Source: Antedon bifida
Lineage: Eukaryota > Echinodermata > Crinoidea > Comatulida > Antedonidae
Length of the DNA stretch: 64,000 bases
Assembly: GCA_963402885.1 (NCBI GenBank)
Contig: OY727102.1
Location: 496,001 to 560,000 of the forward strand
Direction of reading: 5' to 3'
Position numbers and translations under genes: made by a program. Shown here piece after piece: positions 50,801 through 64,000 of the stretch; positions within the stretch are counted from its first letter, which is position 1; the number at the start of each line of letters is the position of its first letter. Below the pieces are notes generated by a model that worked only from the letters and a program-made list of their open reading frames with translations, was not told the origin of the DNA and did no database searches.

Positions 50801-53800
50801 TTCTATAATCTACACGAAATGTGACATGTGAATTATCTTGAGGGTACATCTTTAAGACAAATTGCACCACAGAAGTAACCCATTCACACAATAGTATAAA
50901 TGCAATTATTTAAAACAAAACATTCCGCTGTTTTTATTTGGAGAAAAAACAATTATATCTATTGTATAAAATTACGGTCTACTAAAATAATTCAAAAACT
51001 TTCAGTTGAAGTAATATACGCTTGTTAAAACGCTAAGTTATTTTCATAAAGCACAAAACATTTGAAAAATAAATCGGTGTTGCAATTATAGACCTACTAA
51101 GTTTTGTTTTTATTATCAAACATGTAACATTTTTGATGGGTTCTTTCCACTCAAAGGAAACATTAAGTTCGTTCTTATTTTAAAACATTTTCTTCTAATA
51201 GTAAAACGTGAATCAGTACACTAAACATTTGAAATAATCATAAATTAAACATTAAACAAAGTTATATATTTTCGTTTCGTAATAATTGCATGTTTTAGAA
51301 TTTGAATATTGCATATGTCTGTAAAATAACCAATATCTTTTTTTTGTCGCATTTAATGTTATTTACTTGATAACTTTAATTGTAAAACATATAATACCAT
51401 ATTATATTGTGGTATCTGTATAAAACTTATCAAAATGTGGAAATAACGTTTGATTGATGTTTGTTTACATATGTTTAGTAGGCCAACTAAAAACATTCGG
51501 ATGCTCATTTTTGAACTTCCTAATAGACTGATCATGAGAAAATGCCCTTGGCTACGTGGTCTAACGTTGCCTAGGTATAAACTCACGGAAACCTGGTCAA
51601 GTGTACGTACCCAAGGCTTAGGTACGTCAGGCCCAGTTGGCCAGGGACGTACAGGTGCGGTAGAGAAACTGTTTCGCGGGGCTAGAACGCTGCTTGGGGC
51701 TTCTAATTAAACTGTGCATAACATCAAGCCTGGCTTGAGGGAGTATACCTCATCTGGGAACCTCACTAAGAACAATAGACTACAACAATTTACTGGTTTT
51801 GATTGAGAAATTTAAGAATTGGAGAACAACATCAAACAGTCAGGAACGATGTAATGACTTGAGAACTTGAAGTGCAAGAAAACAAAATATCACATGGCGC
51901 TAAACTAAACTAAAATACAAAACAAACATCAATATTATAATTAATTAATATTATTGTCAATTGAAGCAGGTGCTATACCATATGTGTCTATAAATAGAAT
52001 TTAAAAATATATATTTACTTCCAACAGCAATACGTATACAGGCCTAACATTTTATTCGAACAAATTATTGTTGTCTCCTAATCAAACAAGCTAATTAAAT
52101 AAATAAAAAAGCTATAAGATAAATTATGTGAACGGTAGTATATGTGTCAGCGTGAAGTACTGTAATATTTAACAAATATTTATATTCATATTATTTTAAC
52201 AAGGGCGTTTAACTGTAATTAGGCCCCTACTATATTTGGTTTTGATTTCCCTTTTTTTAATTGTCGCTTTGGTGTAATTTATGTATAATTATTTCTATTT
52301 CTTCCTCATCTTGGGATGAGGATGGACAAATTAATTGAATTGAATTAATAATTTTGAAGATTTATTTCTAACACATGATTATTGATATAATTTGATCAAG
52401 AAGCCGAGGGAATCACGAATTTATCTGACGTTGACTTAATTTAGAACCAAAATTAAAGGTAAATCACTGGGGGAAAAATGGAGATACTAATAAAATAAGA
52501 AAAGGCTGTAAATCAAGAAGATAAAGTAAAACAGCCAGAAAGAAATTAGGAAAAAGCGCTTTCGGGTAAAAAAAAAAAAAAAAAATGTATAACATTAGAA
52601 AAAGATAAATGAAACATATGGAACACAAAATTTAAGAAAGAAATCGTTGCTCACAGCAAATTAAGTTCATACTAATATGGAAAATACCAAAGACGCTCAG
52701 GATAGTCAGTACTATATGAGTCGTATCACAGTACATCTCCACAAATAAGTACAAATAAATCGGCATATTTATTATTTGTTATGTAAACTTGTTTATATTT
52801 AGGCGTAATGAAAGATCGTAAGTTTATTTATAAAATTCAGTAGCATAACTCTAATTCCATGAATCTCACCGATCTATGCGCTATACCCTTGCCACACGCA
52901 ACGTTCAGAATAATTACCCGAAACTTTAGAAGCAAACCAAGATATTTTAAGCTGAATACACCGACCGCAAAAGCTGTAAGAGTCAATATTTTGATCATAG
53001 AAAATGTTTCGGAACATGTAAAGATTGTGACGTCAGAAATGACTATACCCTCCAGCCGGTTACCTGCGATCATGAACTTTAGTTGTCTCCCAAGATCTAA
53101 GAAGATCGCGAAATGACGAACAGGTGCGCACTGGACCGCAGTACCGCCTTGCTATGGCTTCCATTTCTGGGTTATACATACCATGGATATGATCTATCAG
53201 AATTGGTAATAAAAGAGTCACTTAAAAGGTGCATATCGTGCCGGTTCGCAGTGGGTGTTGGATGACAAAAATCAAACTTAAAACAACTATTGCATGGTTT
53301 ACTAGATAATCTTCGTTCACACTCAGCTTGCTTACAATAACCAAAGATCAATTTCTTCAGAAATAAGATCGAGATATCGCAAAACAACATCAGTTTTCTG
53401 AAATAATCTATATAGGTGTAGGCCTAGTCCACTAAGTTGAAAACGTAGGTATACGTACACCTTTTCAGATAAACCAAATTATAGAATAATGTTTTTCTTT
53501 TTTCCACTTTAAGTTTATTTTGTTATGCAAATATTTTTTATTTTTATATAATTTTACCTTTAAAAAAACGTAAAAATAAGCTCAGAGAAAAAAAGATCCT
53601 AATTCATCCATACAGAAATAGTTAATCGTAATCTACATCTTTATTTAAGTAATACAGATTTCTATTTATTCATTGGTCTGTCACTGACACACTAACCCTA
53701 TTCGAACCCGTTTTCAATAATATTTAAAGCTGATCCACTTTCTACCACAGGACGATGGAATTCGGTCAGATTGTATCAACATAATTCGTCCAATTTACGA

Positions 53801-55699
53801 ATAATAACGTACGCCCGATTAACAGTTTCCGTTTGGTAAAGTTGACTCTGGTGAAATCAAATATAGACCCCTCTTGTTATGAGATAGGCTACAACCAAAC
53901 GAAAGCAAACATTAAAAGTAGACTTTTGCAGAACAAGGATTAAAATTCGTTAAAATAAAGCAAATGATACCATAAGAAGATGAACACAAATCTACCATTA
54001 TTCATAGCACCATGAATCTACTACTAGTAAAATATGATAGAACACTAACGCCTATAAGTTTTCATTGCATTATAAGTAACAATGTGAATTAAAAGACAGC
54101 TATTTAAGATTTACATTTTGAAAATTTTTAAAATCACGATCGGAACAGAAAGTCAAATGAACCATTATTTATCTCAAATTAACACAAGTTGATTTAACTT
54201 TTAAGTTTGCTTAACGACATTTCACGATAAACATTGCTTAGTTGTTTAAAAAATGAATCAAATGAATGAATTTAAACTTTAATATATTTTTGTTTCGATC
54301 AACATTTAATTTCTTTCTGTAAAATATTAGAATAAATTAAAATATTCGTTTATTTATTGATTATATATGAATGCGATTTAGGAATTAATGTAACTTAGTA
54401 ATAAAGTACGATGTAAATGTTTAATATACACTAACATTATCTCGATAGTTCGTGTATTTATATCAACAAAAATCAATCAATTATTTACATTAAAATATTT
54501 AAAAAGATATTCATCATATGACTAACTACTAAATGAACCATTTTAATTCCGTAAAACATACGTATAAGTTACAAAATTCGTTGACAGTATTCAACATTTT
54601 AAAGAACATCACCATTTTGTTTGACTGAAGCGACACATAGCTAATAGTGGTGAGTGGTTTGTGAACCATTTAGACCCCTACTAAGCGTTTGAGTTCGCTG
54701 GCCTGAGTTGCACATCATGGCGGCGGCGGATGTAACACAATTTACTTGTTTATCCAATACAAGAACCACATGTTTTCTCGGATAACTCGGCATTATTGTT
54801 GTTTACAACATTTTTCGTGTCTTTTATTTCATCATCTTTTAAAATATGTAATTAATATTAATAAAATCAATAAATATAAGTAATATTGTATAGTGCATGC
54901 CATACAACAGAACTATAACCTTAATTTTCAACATATTTTTGAATTTTTTGTTGTTAAATCATTTCCATGCTTGTGAACTACATTTTTTAGATAAAATATT
55001 TTAAAAATCATTATTAACTTTAACAACTAAAAGATAACATGGAGAATTAGTATAAGAATATATTCTCTGGTTGGATGCCATGTTACAAAGTAATTTGGAC
55101 ATTCATAGTAGAGATTATAACAAACTGATTGGAAATTGATATATAAATGATAATTTTAATTTGTGTCGCGGTTTACGTATTCGTCAGAAAATTACATGTT
55201 TACACTTATTATTGTTAAATGTATTTTTGAATATAGGCCCTAATTAATAAAGTATAATAATAATTTTTGAAAAAATGATTTGATTATTTGTTATCTATAA
55301 CTTAAATAGAAATAACGAAATATCTTAATAAGTGGTCAATAGCATATCAAATGTATACATATTGTAGTTATATCGATACTGATATCAAATGTATACATAT
55401 TGTAGTCATTGCAGCGAGTACATTTTATGGTTTTTTTGGTTTCTTGTTGAGAACAATTTTTTGTTTGTTTTTGTTTTTTGTTCTTGTTGGTGGCGCGTTG
55501 TATTTTTAGAAATGAAATGATATTAATAAAAAAAAAGAATACATTTTATATTTGTTTTGTTTATTTCCATAATTATTATCCCTTCCTAAATTATTTTTTT
55601 TTCTTTTGGCAGAAATGGCCTATGCGATCCAGACTTTATGTGGGGTCAATAACAACGTCAACACCTAACAACCAATCTCAGATGCAACAAACTGTATGA
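47859..55699 (+). CDS. TCF24: TCF24-like basic helix-loop-helix transcription factor
   Basis: Two coding exons, 47859-48278 and 55613-55699, splice to 507 bp, 168 residues (human TCF24 about 167). Order: an acidic/basic start with [13 protein letters not shown]; the basic region and helix 1 [20 protein letters not shown] at about 69-88; loop and helix 2 [20 protein letters not shown]; then HLMRTLD and YLHPVK at the exon end. Exon 2 encodes [11 protein letters not shown], which continues the family signature [13 protein letters not shown] exactly in frame. This is strong evidence for the 7.3 kb splice. The Glu and Arg residues that contact E-box DNA are present. The family sits near TCF21/musculin/TCF23. 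AATAAA follows at 56229. Target genes are not known. Confidence 0.9.
48279..55612 (+). other. Long TCF24-like intron
   Basis: 7.3 kb of AT-rich DNA without recognised genes. A GC-richer pocket at 51540-51710 carries an open frame (51450-51710) without family features. ATGGCGGCGGCGGAT at 54717 looks like a start-codon context but stops after 22 codons. A poly-A tract lies at 52569-52585. Other open frames here are short and unsupported. Confidence 0.5.
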
Positions 55700-56356
55700 A
55701 ATGAATTACGTAATGATGTCAAGTGCAATTTGCTAACCAAACCTGCACATGCGTGATGACCTTTAAACTCAAGTGCATTATGGATAAATATAGAAAACAT
55801 TAAACGAATCACAACACTTTAAAACGTTTGTTAGTAGTTACGAATAAGATGACCGTTAATTGTTAACAAACACCTTGACGTTTTTATATATTCTACGGAA
55901 AAATGACATGAATATATAATGTTGTAACATGAAATTTTACTAAATAGTAGACAAATAATTTACTATATCTATTTGTATTTTAGGTCGTTATTTCGTTGAT
56001 ATAGAAATAAATATAATAATAAACGTTTAATTTGAAAAAACGCTTTTTGCGTTATCTATTTTGGAAGAAGATAATTCTATTTAATAATACATAACAATAG
56101 CAACAATAATAATGTATTGTCAATGTATAAATTTATTTTGCGCGTAACCACGTGTTGCTTTGAATGTAAAAATAGTAGTGTAGTGTATGAAACAATAAAA
56201 ATAATTTGTTATATTGTATGGAATTATGAATAAAATGTAAATAAACTCGAAAGTAGTATTGAGTACGTTGCTATTTATTGACGCTGGCTACCGATGGTAC
56301 AGTAACGATCATATTGTGCTGAGTGTGAATGAGACGATCGATCATAAACGTTGATT

Positions 56357-56513
56357 TCTCACTAGACGCGCGCGTGCCGCTATGACATGCGCGCGTGTCG
56401 CTATGACGTACGCGCGTAACACAATTAATTCGACCAATCAGAAGCGACGGATCATCCGAATTGTCGCTTAGTACACATTTATGTTGCATCCGTGTGGGAA
56501 CCAAGCTTTAGAT
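56357..56513. mobile_element. MITE family 2, diverged copy
   Basis: It has the CACTAGACGCGCGCGTG left part, GACCAATCAGAAGCGACGG, GAATTGTCGCTTAGTA and the right end GTGTGGGAACCAAGCTTTA. The left arm carries CGCGCG expansions. It lies just downstream of the TCF24-like 3' end. Confidence 0.7.
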
Positions 56514-57951
56514 TAGGGAAAAACCTTCAAGTGTAATTTATTTAATATTTTATCTGAGATAATTAGTCACGTGACGCCTACATTCTCAGAATTGGTTTCA
56601 TTATGTTTCACTAGACCATTGTGTCTCATCCGCATATTTTATACAGTAAAACATTTAGATACAATTTGATCATTACCACGTCATAAGTGAGGCCTACAAA
56701 GAGAACAAAATGTATTATATAAACACAGAATTTTATACGTATGCTGGGCGCTACCCTAAGTAGGTATAAGTAAGACCAAACAACTGTACACCTACTGTAC
56801 ATCATATTTAACTAAGTGAGTCACATAGCAAGGACGACTGGTCTATTATGGATATGCCAAGACCGATATAAATAAACGGAATTTACGATGTGTTACTTAA
56901 GGTATGTTACTATTTCCTCAACATTCTGTGTTTCATCATTTCATCTTATATTATTTCCTTGACTACATCAAGATCCTATCAAATGTATCCTCAACGAACT
57001 ACTTGAATCTGTCAACAATTTCCTTTCATTGTTGTCACAAACACATGCGTGTCTAAGAAGTTTTTTTTTCTAAAAATACTTTAAATAAGATCTCATAACA
57101 AAGATTATCACGAAATAGTTTCCTGTGAATAATAAAATGCTTATTAAAAATTTTAAAAAATCCTCCAAAACTGGAATGGAAAATGAAGAAACGGTAAAAT
57201 CAATACCGTATCAAAACCAAATGAATATACAATATGAAAACAACTACAAAACAAGTCTTAGACACTATGGAGTATTCATTGAGTTCATTGAGTGCGTGAG
57301 GACTCTCTTTTGATTATTGTCGTTGGCGATGACGTCACAGTCAAAATATAAACTTACCGGCATCGGATACAATATCAGTATAATTCATTACCAATCTATT
57401 TTTATATTTGAGGAAAAACATTACAATAAATCTTAATCGTATATAGTTATTATTATTATGTCATATTGACTAAAATTATTAATGATTCACTTGCTCATGA
57501 TTAGTTTAAAAAAAATGAATGAATAACATTTGAATTAATAATATCAGTTAAGTTACTTTAGATAAGTTACCGTAGATAAGTTACCGTAGATAAGTTATGG
57601 TAGATACGTTACCGTATATATGTAACCGTATAGATAAAGCCTAGACGAGACGAGACGAAACGAAATAAGGGCAGAAAAATGATAATAAAATGTAAATGAA
57701 AAAAAAAAGAATTCAGTTCCATTGACCAAAAATCTGTATTACATGATAAAAAAATAATACAAAGTTGGAGGAGTTGACCAGTAAAACTGCTCAGTGGTGC
57801 TGAGATTAAAATGACATTTTATAAATCGCTAACGAATACTTCCAGAAAAACTTACATTTCATATTAATTTTGGATTTTGTATACATACATATAACACACC
57901 TAGGCCTATAAAAAAACCGAAAGTTGAATTTTAACAAAAGACCAATATTTG
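56514..57951. other. Intergenic DNA without recognised genes
   Basis: AT-rich. A short array of TAAGTTACCGTAGA-like units lies near 57560-57620. The small open frame 57125-57313 is not supported. Confidence 0.4.
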
Positions 57952-58407
57952 TTAAAGATGTATTGTCCCCCAAAAACATGAAAAATGATTAATTAAATCA
58001 GACTTTGAATAGGTTATATTGTAGTTTTAACAAAGTTAATCATTCCCGTAGAAAAAAAAACCACGAAAAAATAATGTTTTCACTTATAAAATAACATAAC
58101 CAATCAAAAAATCCATTGGCTGGTAACCAATTTGACAATTTTTTTGCTTTAATTTACAGTTTTTCAGGTAAAAAAACATTTAAAAGCACTATATTTCAAA
58201 CAATGTTACGATACTAATTGATGTGAAGCGCCGCTGATTATAATTAAATGTTGTATAAATGTGCGCTATACAAGTAATAATAATAATAATAATAAATACA
58301 TTTTGTTTAGATCCAATTTTTGGTCAAAGTGGATAACTATTATGTGATATTAAAATGGCATATTCAACAATTTAAAATAATTTTTCAGGGGGACAATACA
58401 TCTTTAA
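57952..58407. mobile_element. TTAA element, family 3, complete (456 bp)
   Basis: The left end is TTAAAGATGTATTGTCCCCC. The right end at 58388-58407 is its exact inverse, so the terminal repeats are 20 bp including TTAA. The inside is noncoding. TTAA at both ends suggests a piggyBac-type non-autonomous element. A truncated relative lies at 46758. Confidence 0.8.
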
Positions 58408-61400
58408 TAAAAGAAGAAGATATGTTCTGTTGCTTGCAATGTTGTGTCACTATAGGCCTATTCCGAGTTAAAAAGTCAAAAAACATAAATCGAAAGGTTA
58501 ATGACAGACAATATGGACACGAAAGAGAATCATTGGAACGATTGGCGAACGTTATGTCTACCAAGACGAAAAGCGTAATAGATGATGATGATAATAATCT
58601 GAGTTATTGAAACAAAAAATCAAATTTCGTTTAGAGTGAATTAATTCAATCAATTCAAATTGTAAAGCAGTAATACAACGAACTTAGCTTCGGTTTACAT
58701 TCAGAAAACATGCAATTAAATTTATTGAATTAAAACAAAAATCAATATATTCCGTATGGTAAAATCTAAAACATCGGATAATAAACGGGCAAATAATTTG
58801 CCATCCCAAATCTTTAATTTTTGATTAAAATTAAACAAACCGACATTTTGGTTGCAAGGTCTCTTCTCTTTTGCAAAACAAAAAAAAGGACAAAATGAAT
58901 GAATAAAATCAATAACTTTCCAATCAACGAATATCGCCGAAATATTTTGTTTTAACAATAATTTTATGTAATATTTTTGTGTGAACATGAACTAGAGGAC
59001 AATAACCCGGAAGGCGAGACTTGAGGCGTTTAATTACTATCACTGCCTCATGTAAAAATAACTAAATTAATATCACACCAAGCGCTGTCATAATTGAGTA
59101 ACTTGGACAGAAAACATTCCCAAGCTAAGCCTCATCATCTGCAAGAATGACTACAACACCAGTTAGGGTCGCGAGAGCCAGGCGATATCCAGGCGATAGG
59201 TGTTACCTGCATTAACATTAAGGGAGATGCAAACCGGCCTGGAATCCCCTAAGGTCTTACAACAGCCGTTTGTCGGTATATGAGAAGTACATAAAATACC
59301 AGACACATAGCCATGTCATTATCAATATGGTTTTGGATCGAACGAGGGTACAGGGTTGGACCCGTTCAAACCTTTGTTTGCAATTCAAATTAACACCGTA
59401 TTATAATCTTAGCACATGCTAATTGTACACTTGCTTAGGTACAGTGACACTCAAAGCAATTGGTCATCAACACAACAACTTAAGTTCGTCCACTAATATA
59501 TCACTTAATTAATGACAGAAACTTAATCAAATTCGTTATATTTTATAAGTCATTCACTCCTGAAGATGATCGAAGCATATTGATCGAAACATCGAAAAGA
59601 TTAAAATACATTTGCGAAACAGCTACAGCCTAGGCTTGTTATTCTGTTTTACACTATTCTTAACTTTAAAGCAACGAAAAACAACTCGAAATAACTAAAA
59701 TAAAAACAGTAAAGATAGGAAAATATACGGACAGACAACCAAATTATGCCTACCAGCGGGCCATTTTGGGACTTTTATACTGGTTGATTGAAAACAACTT
59801 TTACTTAACATAATATTTTAATTTATATTTTTATTCATTATTCATTAGGTCCACTAGACAAGAAAACATTTTCTGAGAAAAAAAACAGTCCATTTTTGGG
59901 ATATCACAGTTACTAAAAAATATAGGCAATTTATGACGATTTGCTTGTTTGAATGTTATTGTTATTTGCAGCAGAAAACGTTGAAATCGCCATGTTTAAA
60001 CTCTCACGATAATATGACAAAACAAAGTGTTTTCCGTTTGTGGTAACAAGTATAAAATAACCTACATCGTAGAATGCATGTAAAGAAGTAAAACATTTAG
60101 TAATAAGTTGTTTACACAGCTTAAGCAGATTGTGAAAACGCCATCTACGGGTTGAGTTACGGTGAAGGTTATAGCCTCCAGCCACGTTCGTTCGTTGTCC
60201 AGCTTCGAATCAATTCACAATGAGATAAAACATTCGATCAATAACTATTAATAGTTTGTTTAATTGTATAAAGCAGGTAGTAATGTTAATATACAGATAA
60301 AGATCTTAAAGGTTTGATAAGGTTCAAAGGTCAAATGATTTATGGTGTACAATAACAAAGTTATAAAAATCACTCAGAAAGTAAAACAACATATAAAACA
60401 AAACAAATTATTTTAATAAACTTATTAATGTGACATATATACTTTTTCCAATGGATTAGGTGACAACAAAAATAATAAAAAATCAGAATTTACTCAGTAG
60501 CTGTTTATGGAATTGTAGGCCCTAATTTGTCTTTTTAGTATTATTATTATCTGATTACCATGTACAGTAGAACCTTTGGCACACACACACCTATTCAGGA
60601 GAAATCCCTACTAATGGGACACATTTCCCCTGGAACAAACAAGGAGAAATATCATGTGTCTTATAACACTGCGGCCAATGTTGAGTTTTGTAGTAGTTCT
60701 ACTAATAAGGTCTTTGGAACTATTATCTATTAATTTTTTTTAATTTTATTTATTTATTTTAATGTGTCAACTATAAAGAATTTGTCCGTATTAAATCACA
60801 TTCTAAAAATGTAATTTGTACAAAAATAGAAACAATGGTCTACTAACAATTACAACTGATTTCTCTTTTCATAAGAGTGCAGTGTATCCTGGTGTACAGG
60901 AAATGACAATTGCTAAACAGCCTAAGTAATTCCCTTTTTTGTTTTAATTATTATGTCACCACCCCTCATATTATATAATAAAAACAAGAAACTAAATTGC
61001 AAAAAGGAACTGGATTATACCAGTCTACTGGGTTTAATTATTTACTGATTCATGTATTAGCAAATTCCAAAAAGGAACCAGACTGTACCAATAAACATGT
61101 TTCCTGTACGAAAATGAAAATTAAAAAAAACAGGAATATCAAAATGATGAATTTTTTGAACTTTTTTTAGGTATATATCATCATTCACACAATACAAATC
61201 GTATTACAAAAATAACGTAATTGTTCCCACTTATAAATAAACAAATAAGACAATGTAGAGGGCGCCAAATGATAATATAGTTTACAAGATATTTGAAATG
61301 TACAGTAATTTGCATAAAACCTGCAGATGCAAATCAATTACTCTATTAAAAAAAATAGTTGTAATAAGTAATATACTGCCGCACTAAACAATGAAACACA

Positions 61401-62046
61401 TTGGTCCTTAGATATTCTATTGTGCTATCCTATAAGATATTCTATTAATAAGACTTCTTGAAAAAAAGTATGTTTGTAAAATGACAACTGTCAGGCCATA
61501 AGTAATTTTTAAAAAGGATGACACATAGAATAAATGATGGCTCAACATAGTTTGTAATTTCTACAGATTTACAGTAATCTTCTCTTTGAGATTACCTAGT
61601 AAATCATTTGTTAATAATGTTTTGTACTTTGACTGGTGTGACCAGCCAGCTGTGAGTGTAACCGGTAGGTTTGAAACAAATGCACTCAACAGAGGGCATT
61701 CTTGAAACGCATAATAGATTTTAGAACAAGCTTTGAATTATATGAAATATAAGCACACCTAATCAAGGTATAAAAAAACTACAGCTAAAAATACATTTAT
61801 ACAAAAAATGTTGAGTAATTGCACATGTACTACAATTACTCAAAACCAAACATCATAACATACAAAATCCAAGGCCAACAAGTAACACAGGCCTGGGCCA
61901 GAGCACCATAAGTAAATAGTCTCATGTGATATTCTTTACATCAGTCACATTGAGGGCGCTACAACACAATTTTGTGTTTGTAAATAAACTAATTATTAAA
62001 AAGCACCAACAACTCACAGTTTGTGATTAAACACGTAAAATATACT
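58408..62046. other. Intergenic DNA and probable DDX43 3' UTR
   Basis: No gene recognised. The open frame ending 58610 runs out of the family 3 element and is not supported. A GC-richer unique stretch at 59100-59290 and a CTGAAGATGATCGAAGC word near 59551 look like old repeat DNA. The part nearest 62046 should hold the DDX43-like 3' UTR. Confidence 0.4.
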
Positions 62047-63987
<1,941 letters not shown>

Positions 63988-64000
63988 CTAAATGTAACAA

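Noticed and set aside
54717..54785. ATGGCGGCGGCGGAT as a first exon
   Set aside because: The frame closes after 22 codons. A GT after the fifth codon gives only a weak donor, and no downstream exon is recognised.
58320..58610. Open frame downstream of the family 3 element
   Set aside because: It starts inside the mobile element and reads into unique DNA without domains or splice partners.
59545..59595. CTGAAGATGATCGAAGC word as a retroelement end
   Set aside because: The phrase resembles sequences near ends of some retroelements, but one short match without other parts is not enough.

Overview
This is animal nuclear DNA: AT-rich, with genes split into short exons with GT/AG introns, standard genetic code, many short inverted-repeat elements and a decayed LINE. 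Best guess is a marine invertebrate deuterostome, most likely an echinoderm. This rests on the mix of vertebrate-like gene models and the abundance of the palindrome TAGGCCTA in noncoding DNA. It is an inference, not a proof.

Layout. (1) 81-2494, minus: first six coding exons of WASHC5 (strumpellin, WASH complex); the rest lies off the left edge. (2) 4971-8132, minus: complete RCC1 (Ran exchange factor), seven coding exons. (3) 9357-11845, plus: complete thiopurine S-methyltransferase-like gene, head-to-head with RCC1. (4) 12917-18029, minus: an IQ-motif/ankyrin-repeat gene of the IQANK1 type, 13 exons. (5) 18782-20595, minus: a two-exon gene for a small secreted protein ending in an Asn-Asn-Cys-His motif. 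(6) 22538-26219, minus: complete PPP1R8/NIPP1. (7) 27044-33105, plus: a seven-exon GAREM-like gene (CABIT domain, proline-rich linker, SAM domain). (8) 35273-39808, plus: a second GAREM-like locus that appears split into a CABIT-only gene and a separate proline-rich/SAM gene. (9) 42735-45415: a dead LINE. (10) 47859-55699, plus: a TCF24-like bHLH gene with a 7.3 kb intron. (11) 62047-63987, minus: the last six coding exons of a DDX43-like DEAD-box helicase with an RGG tail. Exon boundaries were derived by hand from splice consensus, reading frame and recalled family sequences; all spliced frames stay open.

The most unusual feature is structural. Three unrelated genes each carry a tandem array built from the 3' end of one of their own coding exons plus adjoining noncoding DNA, spreading away from the intact copy: WASHC5 exon 5 (about 118 bp unit), the last 14 codons and stop of PPP1R8 (58 bp unit, ten copies) and the end of the SAM exon of the second GAREM-like locus (95 bp unit, five copies). 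None of the periods is a multiple of three.

Several families of short palindromic elements (MITE-like), ending in or beside TTAA, are scattered through introns and intergenic DNA. A tRNA-Ile-like sequence lies in an intron of the first GAREM-like gene. The genes are ordinary cellular genes (endosomal actin regulation, Ran cycle, methyl transfer, PP1 regulation, growth-factor adaptor, transcription factor, RNA helicase) and do not form a pathway together.
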